NCBI RefSeq assembly: GCF_029433255.1
Contig: NZ_JAQTHU010000001.1
Coordinates: 496,001-560,000, forward strand
DNA length: 64,000 nt
Reading direction: 5' to 3'
Source: Lactobacillus sp. ESL0791
Lineage (GTDB): Bacteria > Bacillota > Bacilli > Lactobacillales > Lactobacillaceae
The translations under genes and the position numbers were made by a program. A model generated the notes under the pieces. That model was not told the DNA's origin. It ran no database searches and saw nothing but the letters and a program-made list of their open reading frames with translations. Each line of letters opens with the position of its first letter. The stretch's first letter is position 1. This document shows positions 1-8,491 of the stretch, piece by piece.

Positions 1-857
1 CGATTTCAGGACGGCCTGGAATTGTTCCCGGATTAATCCTTGGGTATGTTTCCACCGATACAAAAGCAGGTTTTCTAGGCGGTATCCTAATAGCATTCAT
101 ACTTGGATACTTTATCAATTTTATGAAAAGCTGGAAAGTTCCCAAGTGGATGGCAGGGTTAATGCCGGTGCTATTTATTCCAGTAATCTCAACTTTCGTT
201 TGTGGAATGGGCTTTTTACTCGTTTTAGTAAAGCCGATGGCGTATTTAATGACGCATTTTCAAAACTGGATTATTAGCTTAAATGGTAGTTCAAGAGGAC
301 TATTGGGCGCGGTAATCGGTGCCTGCATGGGCTTTGACTTAGGTGGACCTGTAAATAAGACAGCCTCACTTGCAGCTAATGCATTAGGTGCACAGGGGGT
401 ATTCGGTCCTTTATCAGCAAAAATTGTTGGTGGTATGACCCCGCCTATCGGTGCTTTTATCGCGGTTATGCTTGCTAAAAAGAAGTTTGCCCGTAGTCAA
501 ATTGAAATGGCAAAAACGGCCTTTCCAATGGGTTTATGTTTTATTACTGAGGGTACGCTCCCATTTGCAGCGGCAGATCCAGTAAGATTCATAATAAGTT
601 CTGTTTTAGGATCTAGTACTGCAGGTGCGATTGTTTTAGCAATGGGTGTTGAATGTCCTGCAACAGCAGGAGGGATTTTCGTAATTCCGCTGATGACGCA
701 CCCGCTTTGGTTTATCGTTGCATTAATTGTCGGTTCGTTAATTACAGGTGTTGTATATGCAATAATTAAAAAACCTGATGCAGATGAAAAAGTAGATGAA
801 AAAGAAAATAATAAAGATGCTGAAGAATCAGTAGATTTTGATATTGAACAATTATAA
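1..857 (+). CDS. PTS fructose-family EIIC permease, 5'-truncated
   Basis: This is the membrane permease domain of a fructose-type PTS. It enters from outside the window: an open frame runs from base 3 without a stop, and its first residues (SGRPGIVPGL) match the internal DRPGIAPGLL segment of the second fructose EIIC at 60601, so the ATG at 123 is internal. Family signatures are FDLGGPVNKTAS, the multiple hydrophobic spans, and the ECPATAGGIFVIPLMTHP stretch near the end. The tail is acidic and hydrophilic (about 35 residues). A class II aldolase follows after 15 bp and a separate EIIA follows further on, so this is a split-component system whose EIIB probably lies upstream. The sugar is not determined by sequence; a ketohexose such as fructose or tagatose is likely. 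Confidence 0.9.
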   Translation, partial: ISGRPGIVPGLILGYVSTDTKAGFLGGILIAFILGYFINFMKSWKVPKWMAGLMPVLFIPVISTFVCGMGFLLVLVKPMAYLMTHFQNWIISLNGSSRGLLGAVIGACMGFDLGGPVNKTASLAANALGAQGVFGPLSAKIVGGMTPPIGAFIAVMLAKKKFARSQIEMAKTAFPMGLCFITEGTLPFAAADPVRFIISSVLGSSTAGAIVLAMGVECPATAGGIFVIPLMTHPLWFIVALIVGSLITGVVYAIIKKPDADEKVDEKENNKDAEESVDFDIEQL

Positions 858-872
858 TTTTAGGAGAAAAAA

Positions 873-1730
873 ATGTTAGTTACGATGAAGTCGATTTTAG
901 ATCACGCTAATAAAAATAATTATGGAATAATGGCAATGAATAGCGTAAATATGGAAATGATTCGCGGTGGAATTGAAGCTGCTGAAGAAAAATCATCACC
1001 GCTTATCATTCAAATAGGGCCTGGTCAAATGAAAAACTTGGGTCATAAAGAAGAAATTGTTCCAATGGTTAAGGAATTAAGTGCAAGAGTAAGGGTCCCA
1101 ATTGCTTTAAACTTGGATCATTGTGGTGATTATAAAATAATTGTTGACTGCATTAAAAGTGGCTTTACAAATGTGATGTATGATGGGTCCAGTTTGCCTT
1201 ATGATGAAAATCTTGAAAGAACAAAGATTGTATGTGCATATGCGCATGAAAATAACTGTTCAGTAGAGGCTGAATTAGGGCACGTTGGTCAAGCTGTTGA
1301 TAATGATGATCATAAGCTTGACTTGTATACGGATCCGCAAAAAGCTAAGGAATTTGTAAACCAAACAGGAGTTGACGCTCTAGCGGTGGCTATTGGAACT
1401 GCTCACGGAAATTACCCTAAAGATAGAACCCCTAAAATTGATTTCGAAAGACTAAAAGAGTTGAAGGAAATGTTGCAGATGCCGCTTGTTCTTCATGGTG
1501 GCTCCGGCTCCGGTGAGGACAACATAAGTAAAGCAGTTAGTTTAGGAATTAATAAGGTTAATGTCGCAACAGATGCTTTTGCAGCAGCTAAAGCTTCAGT
1601 GCTAAAGGCTCTTGAAGAGGATGGCACTTTGGATTATGTTCATATGGAAATGATGGCTGAAAAAGGTGTCAAAGAATTTGTTAAACATTATATTGACCTA
1701 GTTAGATCAAATAATCGTTACACATTTTAA
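873..1730 (+). CDS. Class II (zinc) ketose-bisphosphate aldolase family
   Basis: This 285-aa protein belongs to the fructose/tagatose-bisphosphate class II aldolase family, which cleaves a ketose (bis)phosphate into two triose units. Visible signatures are NLDHCGD (catalytic Asp and first Zn-ligand His), MYDGSSLPYDEN, VEAELGHVG, AIGTAHGNYP (second His) and LVLHGGSGSGEDN (third His), followed by INKVNVATD in the phosphate-binding region. A good Shine-Dalgarno (TAGGAGA) lies 15 bp after the EIIC stop, so it is co-transcribed with the permease. No sugar-phosphate kinase is visible next to it, so either a kinase elsewhere makes the bisphosphate or the enzyme uses a monophosphate. The exact substrate cannot be told from sequence. 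Confidence 0.9.
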   Translation: MLVTMKSILDHANKNNYGIMAMNSVNMEMIRGGIEAAEEKSSPLIIQIGPGQMKNLGHKEEIVPMVKELSARVRVPIALNLDHCGDYKIIVDCIKSGFTNVMYDGSSLPYDENLERTKIVCAYAHENNCSVEAELGHVGQAVDNDDHKLDLYTDPQKAKEFVNQTGVDALAVAIGTAHGNYPKDRTPKIDFERLKELKEMLQMPLVLHGGSGSGEDNISKAVSLGINKVNVATDAFAAAKASVLKALEEDGTLDYVHMEMMAEKGVKEFVKHYIDLVRSNNRYTF

Positions 1731-1860
1731 TAATATTTATTGAATATGCTATTTAATACTGATTTTAAAGATGAATTTTTTATTTAGCTTTAAACTTCAG
1801 TATTTTTTGTAAGAAATTATTTTACCACTAAACTAATGAATATTTGGAGGCAGAGTACTT

Positions 1861-2319
1861 ATGGATATGGATTTATCAAAACTGTTTGATGCTAAAATTA
1901 TTGACCTGAATATGAATGTCAGCACTAAAAAAGATGCGATAAAACATTTAACAGATCTTTTATTCGATGCAGGATATGTTAATGATAAACAGGACTATAT
2001 AGAAGATATATATAGGAGAGAAGAACAAGGAATAACTGGCATGGGGAATGGAATTGCAATTCCTCATGGAAAATCTGGGTCAGTTTTGAAAACAGGGCTT
2101 GCAGTTGGAAAATCAACACAAAAAATCGAATGGGAATCATACGACAACCAACCTGTGGACATTGTTTTTCTTTTTGCGGTACCTGATAAAAAAGAGGGTA
2201 ATATTATTCATTTAAAATTGCTCTCAAAGGTTGCAGGCAAATTGGGTAATGAAGAAATTTTGAAAAAAATACGGGCTGCGAAGACGGCTGAGGATATCAA
2301 AGAGTGTATGTTTGAATAG
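1861..2319 (+). CDS. PTS fructose-family EIIA
   Basis: This 152-aa cytoplasmic phosphocarrier is of the fructose/mannitol EIIA family. The phosphorylated histidine is His69 in GITGMGNGIAIPHGKS. It takes phosphate from HPr and passes it to the EIIB partner. An SD (GGAGG, near 1846) precedes the ATG; a second in-frame ATG lies two codons in. A 130-bp gap with no clear terminator separates it from the aldolase, so it probably belongs to the same operon. It is a paralogue of the EIIA at 59803: both carry the same IPHGKS active site and a WES.DNQPV segment. Confidence 0.92.
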   Translation: MDMDLSKLFDAKIIDLNMNVSTKKDAIKHLTDLLFDAGYVNDKQDYIEDIYRREEQGITGMGNGIAIPHGKSGSVLKTGLAVGKSTQKIEWESYDNQPVDIVFLFAVPDKKEGNIIHLKLLSKVAGKLGNEEILKKIRAAKTAEDIKECMFE

Positions 2320-2360
2320 GAAAGCACTTAAAGCATCATTAATTAGCATTAGGAGAAAAA

Positions 2361-3239
2361 ATGTTTATATTAGAAAATGATAAATTTTTAACTGAGATTA
2401 ATCCCTTAGGAGCGCAAATTAATCGAATATATAATAAGGAAGATAAAATTGAGTATATATGGAATGGTGAAAGGTGGCCTAAGCACGCTCCTGTACTGTT
2501 CCCGGCTATTGGTGCATCTTTTGATAATAGCTATTTCATTGACGGAAAGCAATATTCAATACCAGTTCATGGTTTTGCTAATGTTTCTGATTTCAAATTA
2601 GTGTCAAAAACGAATAATAACTTGACTTTAATGCTTTCTGATTCTGCCGAAACTAGAAAAATTTATCCGTTTAAATTCACACTAATCGCATCATATACGA
2701 TTTTACCTGATGGCATATCACTTAGTTTCCTTGTTCAGAATTTAAGTGATGAAACTATGCCATTTGCGTTAGGCTCACATCCTGCGTTTAATATTCCAAT
2801 GGCGAAAGATGGGCTGCAATATGACGATTATAAGGTTACTTTTGCTGGTGATTTTGAATTGCCGCTAAAAAGTTATGAAATAATTCAAACACCAACTCCA
2901 TTTAGAACCGGCAATATAATTGATTTTTCGCAAAGCAAAGAAGTTAAGTTAAATCATGAAATGTTTCGTAATGGTCTTAAAGTTATCGCCAATGAAAATG
3001 TAAATGAGGTAAAATTATCTTCTGCTAATAAAGATTATTTAAAAATTAAACTCGGTAGTTTTAAAAACTTTTGTCTTTGGACAAAGGAAGATGAGGACCT
3101 AGGATTTTTGTGTATTGAGTTATTTAATGGTTTACCAGACAAAAATGGAAAATCAGTTGATTGGAGAAATAAAGAAGGAAACATCTTACTGGAACCTGGT
3201 CAAAGTAAATTGATGCAGTATGAAATTTCTTTTATGTAG
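2361..3239 (+). CDS. Aldose 1-epimerase-like (galactose mutarotase superfamily)
   Basis: This 292-aa protein of the galactose-mutarotase superfamily resembles the LacX/YeaD-like branch. Family features are the early ILENDKFLTEINPLGAQINRI strand region, the VHGFANVSDF segment carrying a conserved His, ALGSHPAFNIP (second conserved His), and the C-terminal glutamate region in CIELFNGLPD. Such enzymes interconvert sugar anomers, often of phosphorylated sugars in PTS operons. It follows EIIA by 41 bp with its own SD (TAGGAGA) and is the last gene of this operon, ahead of a strong terminator. The sugar specificity is unknown. Confidence 0.85.
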   Translation: MFILENDKFLTEINPLGAQINRIYNKEDKIEYIWNGERWPKHAPVLFPAIGASFDNSYFIDGKQYSIPVHGFANVSDFKLVSKTNNNLTLMLSDSAETRKIYPFKFTLIASYTILPDGISLSFLVQNLSDETMPFALGSHPAFNIPMAKDGLQYDDYKVTFAGDFELPLKSYEIIQTPTPFRTGNIIDFSQSKEVKLNHEMFRNGLKVIANENVNEVKLSSANKDYLKIKLGSFKNFCLWTKEDEDLGFLCIELFNGLPDKNGKSVDWRNKEGNILLEPGQSKLMQYEISFM

Positions 3240-3287
3240 ATAAATAGCAAACAAGTATTGAAGACAGAATAAGATTTTGTCTAAAAC

Positions 3288-3317
3288 AAAAAGATTGGAA
3301 TGAATCCAATCTTTTTT
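3288..3317. terminator. Bidirectional intrinsic terminator
   Basis: A 12-bp stem (AAAAAGATTGGA with TCCAATCTTTTT) and a 5-nt loop carry T-runs in both directions. It ends the mutarotase operon on + and the tRNA-Gly transcript on -. Confidence 0.9.
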
Positions 3318-3325
3318 AGTTATAA

Positions 3326-3396
3326 AGCGGATAGCGTGAATCGAACCCGCATCTTCAGCTTGGGAAGCTAATGTTTTACCATTAAACTATACCCGC
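3326..3396 (-). tRNA. tRNA-Gly (anticodon CCC)
   Basis: The reverse complement folds as a cloverleaf. The 7-bp acceptor is GCGGGTA/TATCCGC with discriminator U73, typical of tRNA-Gly. The D-arm contains AATGGT, and the anticodon loop is TTCCCAA with CCC at 3362-3364 of the + strand. The T-loop is TTCGATT. CCA is not encoded. The T-stem (GCGGG against CACGC) has one G-A mismatch. The 5' end of the gene lies inside the 70-bp target duplication of the adjacent IS, so the gene survived the insertion intact. Confidence 0.93.
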
Positions 3397-3455
3397 GTTA
3401 CTCAATAATTTTACCATGCTTTCTTGATTAAACCAAGTTAATTTTTGGCAACTTT
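3386..3455. repeat. 70-bp target-site duplication, left copy
   Basis: The 70 bp at 3386-3455 recur exactly at 5403-5472, immediately outside the two ends of the IS element. The repeat holds the first 11 bases of tRNA-Gly, its promoter, and the last codons of the SRAP gene. Long target duplications of variable length are characteristic of the IS1634 group. Confidence 0.93.
3408..3436 (-). promoter_or_regulatory. Promoter of tRNA-Gly
   Basis: On the minus strand, TTGGTT (3431-3436) and TAAAAT (3408-3413) are separated by exactly 17 bp, with TGG just before the -10. The tRNA begins 11 bp downstream of the -10. The whole promoter lies in the target duplication, so a second copy at 5425-5453 now faces the IS end. 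Confidence 0.8.
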
Positions 3456-5402
3456 CGGGAGTTTGACAGTTGAAAAGCTCTTAAGAGCCTAAAATCCTTG
3501 TTATTACGCGTTTTATCTTGTCAAATTTTTCTCTTGCTTTCGTGGTACTATTATCGTACTATATAAGTGGAGGAATTTCATGATGCGTATCCGTAAAAAT
3601 ATTTCTACTAATTCTGTTTCCTATTCTGTCATTGAGAGTTACCGCGATCTTAATGGTAAAGCTACTTCCAGAGTTGTCGAAGCTTTAGGCAACGAAGCTG
3701 AAATTTTGAAAAAACATCCTGGGGTTGATCCTGAACAGTGGGCTAGAAACTATGCTAAAGAACTTACTCGTAAAAAGAAGTCTTCTAACCTAGAAATTAT
3801 GGTTAAGTACCGGCCTAATCGGCTAATTACCAAAAATAATCAGCTTTCTTACAATGTTGGCTATTTATTCTTACAAAGTATCTATTATCAGCTTGGTTTA
3901 GGACGAGCGATTGACCAAATTCAACGTAAACATGATTTCAAATTTGATCTGAACGATATTTTTTCTAAATTAATCTATTTACGAGTGCTGGATCCAGCTT
4001 CTAAGCGCGGTTCTTTGCTTAAATCACACGAACTGTTAGAGAACATGACTTGCAGTCAGCACGACCTGTACCGGGCTCTAGATGTTCTCCAGCAAGAAAG
4101 TCATACCTTGCAGACTGCAGCCTATCATAACAGTCAAAAATTGCTCCCTCGACAGAAAAAAATTCTGTATTATGATTGTACTAATTATTACTTTGAAATT
4201 GAGCAAGAAGATGAATTTCGCAGGTATGGGCACTCTAAAGAAAATCGCCCCAATCCAATTGTTCAAATGGGCTTATTCATGGACGGTTCTGGTCTGCCGC
4301 TAGCCTTTTCAACTTTTCCTGGAAACGAAAATGAACAGCCTTCGTTACAAAAACTAGAGAAAAAAGTATTAAAAGATTTCGATTTATCTGAGGTTATAGT
4401 TGTCACTGATGGTGGTTTATCATCTAAAGCCAATCGGCTCTTTAATAGTCGTAGTCAGCGTTCCTTTGTCACTACACAATCAATTAAGAAACTCCCCAAA
4501 TATTTAAAAGACTGGTGCTTAGCCTCTAATGACTGGCACTTAAAGCCTAAAGATCGAGGGTTCAACTTAGAACAAATTAATGAACAAGCTGCCTTAGATA
4601 ATGATCTGATTTATTTTAAAGAGCGCTGGATCAAAGATAATACAGGTTTTGAGCAACATTTAGTTGTGACATTTTCTATAAAATATAAGTTATATGAGCA
4701 AGAGGTGCGTCAAAGACAATTTGAACGAGCAAAACAGAAAGTTAAAACTCCCAGCAAGCTAAAAGCAGTAAATCCGAATGATCCCAAACGCTTTATTAAA
4801 CAAACAGCTACTACCAAAGATGGTGAAGTAGCAGCGCAAAAGCATTTTATGATTGATACAGATAAAGAAGAAGCAGAGGCACAATATGACGGCTTTTATG
4901 CTGTGTGTACCAACTTAGAAGAAGATCCGTTAGCGATAATTAAGGTTAATCGAAGTCGTTGGGAAACTGAGGACAGTTTTCGGGTAATGAAAAGTGAATT
5001 GCGCAGTCGGCCGGTATATTTGCAACGAGAAGCAAGAATCTCGGCCCATTTTTTAATTTGTTTCATGGCATTGTTGGTGCTCAGAATAATAGAAAGAAAA
5101 CTCAAAAAACACGTGTCAATTCATGAATTAATCACTTGTTTGAATGAGATGAAAGTTGTGAAGCTGCCAAGTCAAGGCTACACACCGACATATGAAAGAA
5201 CAGATTTAACGGATGCATTACACGAAGTTTTTGGCTTTAGGACAGACTATGAGCTGATACCAGAAGAAAAATTGAAAAAAATTATCCTCCAAAGCAAAAA
5301 GGGGAGATAGTACCACAAAAATTCAGAAAGAAAAAGCCCTCCAAAAGACTGATATATCAGACTTACAGAGGACTTTTTTCTTTTTCAACTGTCAAACTCC
5401 GG
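3456..5402 (+). mobile_element. IS1634-family insertion sequence
   Basis: This 1947-bp element is bounded by 21-bp terminal inverted repeats (3456-3476 and 5382-5402) that differ at one position; the core is GGAGTTTGACAGTTGAAAA. It carries a single transposase gene. A 12-bp palindrome (GCTCTTAAGAGC, 3477-3488) follows the left repeat. The flanking duplication is 70 bp. The near-perfect ends and intact transposase suggest a recent, possibly active insertion. Confidence 0.92.
3580..5310 (+). CDS. IS1634-family DDE transposase
   Basis: This 576-aa DDE transposase is of the IS1634 (former IS4) type. The acidic triad can be placed in YYDCTNYYFE (first Asp), VVTDGGLSS (second Asp) and SRWETEDSFRVMKSELRSRP (Glu, with the downstream R/K typical of the IS4-like YREK signature). 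The N-terminus is basic. It is full length for this family, with no frameshift. GGAGG at 3569-3573 serves either of two adjacent ATGs (3580 or 3583). It is the only gene of the element and lies fully inside the inverted repeats. Confidence 0.93.
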   Translation: MMRIRKNISTNSVSYSVIESYRDLNGKATSRVVEALGNEAEILKKHPGVDPEQWARNYAKELTRKKKSSNLEIMVKYRPNRLITKNNQLSYNVGYLFLQSIYYQLGLGRAIDQIQRKHDFKFDLNDIFSKLIYLRVLDPASKRGSLLKSHELLENMTCSQHDLYRALDVLQQESHTLQTAAYHNSQKLLPRQKKILYYDCTNYYFEIEQEDEFRRYGHSKENRPNPIVQMGLFMDGSGLPLAFSTFPGNENEQPSLQKLEKKVLKDFDLSEVIVVTDGGLSSKANRLFNSRSQRSFVTTQSIKKLPKYLKDWCLASNDWHLKPKDRGFNLEQINEQAALDNDLIYFKERWIKDNTGFEQHLVVTFSIKYKLYEQEVRQRQFERAKQKVKTPSKLKAVNPNDPKRFIKQTATTKDGEVAAQKHFMIDTDKEEAEAQYDGFYAVCTNLEEDPLAIIKVNRSRWETEDSFRVMKSELRSRPVYLQREARISAHFLICFMALLVLRIIERKLKKHVSIHELITCLNEMKVVKLPSQGYTPTYERTDLTDALHEVFGFRTDYELIPEEKLKKIILQSKKGR

Positions 5403-5472
5403 ACTATACCCGCGTTACTCAATAATTTTACCATGCTTTCTTGATTAAACCAAGTTAATTTTTGGCAACTTT
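5403..5472. repeat. 70-bp target-site duplication, right copy
   Basis: Exact copy of 3386-3455. It holds the native 3' end of the SRAP gene (stop at 5455), a second copy of the tRNA-Gly promoter, and 11 bases of truncated tRNA-Gly ending at the IS. Confidence 0.93.
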
Positions 5473-6057
5473 GGTAACTGTTAGATTAACTTTGCTTCGA
5501 TCAACTAACGCCGTGAAATTTTGAAACAGCCATTGACGTAGTTCTTCAGGCCTGATAACCAGCGGCATACGGTCATGAATTGGTGTCATTGTTGAATTAG
5601 GTTTGGTCGTGACCATGGCAAAATTAGCTTGATCGTAAATTCCAGCAATTAGCGTCACCGGCTGGTCAGGTATTTTAAAACTAAATCGTTCATGGTACTT
5701 TTTACCATTTTCTGCTAAGTAGGTTTTCTTGCCATATTCATAAAAATTGCTGGCAATAATGATGCAGCGCTGCTTGGCAAAAGATTTATCCCACATCGAA
5801 GGCCTTTCTTCGTAGAAGCGCTCAATCCGAGCATTAAACAGCACTTTTCGCTCGTCAACCGGGCTGGGATAACCCCAATTTTTACTTTGCAGTTGTAATT
5901 TTTCATTTTCGTAAAGCAGGATGGGGGCAGCTTGCTTAGGAAAGATGTTTTTAGTTTCTGGAAAGGTGTCTCGAGATACAGTCAGTGGCAAGTTGAGGTC
6001 ACTTTTGAGATAGTGTCGAATTTCCGCTAGACTGGGTATTTTGAATTGATTGCACAT
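5455..6057 (-). CDS. SRAP-domain protein (YedK/HMCES family)
   Basis: This 200-aa single-domain SRAP protein belongs to the family that covalently shields abasic sites in single-stranded DNA and so protects replication forks. The invariant Cys2 is present right after the start Met (MCNQF). Other active-site elements are NARIE (about 75-79), ASNFYEYG with the catalytic Glu near 107, and TPIHDRMP with His161. A GAGGTGA ribosome site precedes the ATG. The last codons lie in the target duplication, and the gene itself is not damaged by the IS. Originally it lay just upstream of tRNA-Gly on the same strand. Confidence 0.92.
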   Translation of the reverse strand: MCNQFKIPSLAEIRHYLKSDLNLPLTVSRDTFPETKNIFPKQAAPILLYENEKLQLQSKNWGYPSPVDERKVLFNARIERFYEERPSMWDKSFAKQRCIIIASNFYEYGKKTYLAENGKKYHERFSFKIPDQPVTLIAGIYDQANFAMVTTKPNSTMTPIHDRMPLVIRPEELRQWLFQNFTALVDRSKVNLTVTKVAKN

Positions 6058-6175
6058 AATAATTCACCTCTGTTCCTATTGTACTATTGTTGCAGGCAGT
6101 TTAATAATTACTTAATTTTTGATAGAATTGATTATAATTATAAAAACAAAGCTTTTTAAGAAAAGAGTTAATAAT

Positions 6176-7195
6176 ATGGAAAAAAAGATTATTCTTACTG
6201 GCGACCGTCCAACGGGCAAATTACACATTGGTCATTATATTGGTTCACTGAAGAACCGGGTTAAACTCCAGAATTCAGGTGAGTATCTGCCCTACATCAT
6301 GATTGCGGATACACAGGCACTGACGGACAATGCACGCAATCCCGAAAAGATCCGCAATAGCTTGATTCAAGTTGCCCTTGATTATTTGGCTGTGGGCCTT
6401 GATCCCGAAAAATCGGTAATTTTTATTCAGTCGCAAATCCCGGCACTGTTTGAATTGACAGCCTATTACATGGATTTAGTAACGGTTGCTCGGCTTGAGC
6501 GCAATCCAACCGTTAAAACCGAAATTAAACAAAAGGGTTTTAATGATTCAATTCCGGTGGGCTTTTTAAATTATCCGGTATCGCAGGCTGCGGATATCAC
6601 TGCTTTTAAGGCGAACCTAGTTCCTGTTGGGGATGACCAAGAGCCGATGATTGAACAGGCGCGGGAAATCGTCCGTACTTTTAACCGAGTTTATGATTGT
6701 GACGTGCTGGTTGAACCGGAAGGTTATTTCCCAGAAGAAGGGCAGGGCCGACTGCCGGGACTTGACGGTAACGCTAAGATGTCCAAGTCGTTGGGGAATG
6801 CAATTTATTTGTCTGACAATGCCAAAACGGTTCAGGAAAAGGTAATGTCAATGTACACCGATCCGGGTCATATTCACGTTGAAGACCCGGGCAAGGTTGA
6901 AGGCAACACTGTTTTTACTTACCTTGACGTGTTTGCTCCTGACCAAGACAAAGTTGCTGAACTTAAAGAACAGTACCAAAAAGGCGGTTTGGGTGACGTT
7001 AAGATTAAGCGCTACCTGAATGAAGTTCTAGAAGAAGAACTTGAACCGATTCGTGCACGGCGGGCAAAGTATGCCCAAGATGAAGATGCAATTTATGAAA
7101 TGCTGCAGGAAGGTTCAAAGAAAGCCAATAAGGCGGCAAATGCTACGCTTGAAGAGGCGCGTGATGCCATTGGCCTGAATTACTTTAAGAGGTAA
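6176..7195 (+). CDS. trpS: Tryptophanyl-tRNA synthetase
   Basis: This 339-aa class I synthetase charges tRNA-Trp. It has [16 protein letters not shown] (HIGH signature) near the N-terminus and AKMSKSLGN (KMSKS loop) near residue 200, both canonical. A longer frame to 6119 adds a lysine/isoleucine-rich stretch without family similarity, so the ATG at 6176 ([12 protein letters not shown]) is chosen, although its ribosome site (AAGAG) is modest. No T-box is evident upstream. The next gene starts 3 bp after the stop, so the two are translated together. Confidence 0.96.
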   Translation: MEKKIILTGDRPTGKLHIGHYIGSLKNRVKLQNSGEYLPYIMIADTQALTDNARNPEKIRNSLIQVALDYLAVGLDPEKSVIFIQSQIPALFELTAYYMDLVTVARLERNPTVKTEIKQKGFNDSIPVGFLNYPVSQAADITAFKANLVPVGDDQEPMIEQAREIVRTFNRVYDCDVLVEPEGYFPEEGQGRLPGLDGNAKMSKSLGNAIYLSDNAKTVQEKVMSMYTDPGHIHVEDPGKVEGNTVFTYLDVFAPDQDKVAELKEQYQKGGLGDVKIKRYLNEVLEEELEPIRARRAKYAQDEDAIYEMLQEGSKKANKAANATLEEARDAIGLNYFKR

Positions 7196-7198
7196 AAA

Positions 7199-7678
7199 AT
7201 GCGTGAACGAATTCCGTGGAAACAATACTTTATGATGCAAGCGCTAGTGATTGCCCAGCGTTCAACCTGTGATCGTGCACTAGTGGGCAATGTTTTGGTC
7301 AAAGATAAGCGCATCATTGGCACCGGCTATAATGGTTCGGTAACAGGAGAGCCGCACTGTGATGATGTCGGGCACCAGTTAGTTGACGGCCACTGCGTAC
7401 GCACAATTCATTCGGAGATGAATTCTTTGATTCAGTGTGCTAGAAATGGCGTTTCGACTGATGACACGGAAATTTATGTTACCCATTTTCCGTGCTACAA
7501 CTGTTCCAAGGCCCTGGTGCAGGCTGGCGTTAAAAAAATCAATTACTATTTTGACTACCACGATAATCCGCTGGCCATAAAATTATTGCATGATTGTGGG
7601 GTGCCCTATGAGCAAATCAAAATTGACCGCAAGTACGTTGAAGATTTGGCACATAAACTTGAAGATGCTGAAAAATAA
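7199..7678 (+). CDS. Deoxycytidylate (dCMP) deaminase, ComEB-like
   Basis: This 159-aa zinc-dependent cytidine/deoxycytidylate deaminase converts dCMP to dUMP for thymidylate synthesis. Zinc and catalytic residues are His71 and Glu73 in TIHSEMNSL, and Cys99 and Cys102 in FPCYNCSKAL. The HCDD/GHQ loop matches the additional metal/effector region of dCMP deaminases. It starts 3 bp after trpS and overlaps the next gene by 14 bp, so trpS, this gene and the TPM gene form a tight unit. Confidence 0.92.
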   Translation: MRERIPWKQYFMMQALVIAQRSTCDRALVGNVLVKDKRIIGTGYNGSVTGEPHCDDVGHQLVDGHCVRTIHSEMNSLIQCARNGVSTDDTEIYVTHFPCYNCSKALVQAGVKKINYYFDYHDNPLAIKLLHDCGVPYEQIKIDRKYVEDLAHKLEDAEK

Positions 7679-8255
7679 ATTCTTTTTACTGCTGGTGCTT
7701 GTTACTGGTTGTTTAATGTTGACGGCATCAACAAATTACAATGTCGAAGATGAAGCTCATCTTTTGGATAAACAGACAATTCAATTAATTGATGAAAAAA
7801 ACGATCGTTACATGCAAACTAGGGAACAACCGCAAATTGTTGTGCAGACGGTGAAGCGGGTTGATAAGCTGACGCCGAAGCATTTGAATAAAACCAAGCG
7901 CATGGTGTTCATCGTTGTGGGTATCAAGGGCAAGAAGCATAACGTGCAGATTTATTCGAGTAAGGACTTACATAGTTCTTTTACTGCTGACACCCGAAAC
8001 AATATTATTCGTGCGGAAACCAATAATTTGCTCAGCACTAACAAAGCAACCTTTAACAAGGGCTTGCGCTTTGTTTTCCGCGCCTGCGCGACAACAATTG
8101 ATAAGCAGTATCAATATGCGCTTGATAAATACGACCTGACAAGTCAGGAGCAGGATAAGATAAGCCATCCTAATCGGGTGGCGTTGCCAATTGCTTTTGC
8201 CCTTGCAATTTTAGTAAGCGGTTTAGTTTACTTTTTTAAAAAAATTCGTAAATAA
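7665..8255 (+). CDS. Membrane-anchored TPM-domain protein
   Basis: This 196-aa protein starts with a signal or anchor segment (MLKNKFFLLLVLVTGC); VTGC could be a lipobox, or the segment may be cut by signal peptidase I. It continues with an extracytoplasmic TPM domain beginning at VEDEAHLLDKQT, the usual YgcG/TPM opening. One C-terminal transmembrane helix (about 168-190) ends in a basic FFKKIRK tail. The ATG at 7665 is preferred because it puts the hydrophobic segment at the N-terminus, although the frame is open from 7590. TPM proteins have been linked to photosystem repair in plants and to envelope functions in bacteria; the role here is unknown. Confidence 0.75.
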   Translation: MLKNKFFLLLVLVTGCLMLTASTNYNVEDEAHLLDKQTIQLIDEKNDRYMQTREQPQIVVQTVKRVDKLTPKHLNKTKRMVFIVVGIKGKKHNVQIYSSKDLHSSFTADTRNNIIRAETNNLLSTNKATFNKGLRFVFRACATTIDKQYQYALDKYDLTSQEQDKISHPNRVALPIAFALAILVSGLVYFFKKIRK

Positions 8256-8268
8256 GAAGTAAATTATG

Positions 8269-8295
8269 TTGACTTAAGTGGAGTTTTCGTATTAC
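8269..8295 (+). promoter_or_regulatory. Probable promoter of the M-box/mgtA transcript
   Basis: TTGACT (8269-8274) is followed by TATTAC/ATTACAC near 8290-8297. The spacing is 15 bp to the first candidate -10 and 17 to TTACAC. It lies about 25 bp upstream of the riboswitch. Confidence 0.5.
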
Positions 8296-8317
8296 ACTTG
8301 CTAACGTAATAAACAAA

Positions 8318-8476
8318 TAAACTGTTAGGTGAGATTCCTACGTGAACACACGCTATCGCCCAGAAACATCCAGAGATGCCAACGGGTCAAGTAGTTGCCG
8401 TCGATCTAAGGCGGCATCCAGATAGCTAGCATGTGCTTACGTCACGTAGAGTTAAAGCTGAACGACGAGTATCCAA
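8318..8476 (+). promoter_or_regulatory. M-box (ykoK leader) Mg2+ riboswitch
   Basis: The leader matches the M-box consensus in order: GTTAGGTGAGATTCCTA, ACACACGCTATCGCCCAGAAA, GAGATGCCAACGGGTCAA, a variable arm, TTACGTCAC and GTTAAAGCTGAACGA. It is followed by an intrinsic terminator and a Mg2+ P-type ATPase gene, the expected context. High Mg2+ should favour the terminator and low Mg2+ should permit readthrough. Confidence 0.94.
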
Positions 8477-8491
8477 AAGTACCTTGTTTGG

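Noticed and set aside
4078..5105. Frames of 60-75 codons opposite or beside the IS1634 transposase
   Set aside because: They sit inside a full-length transposase with clear DDE motifs and have no ribosome sites.
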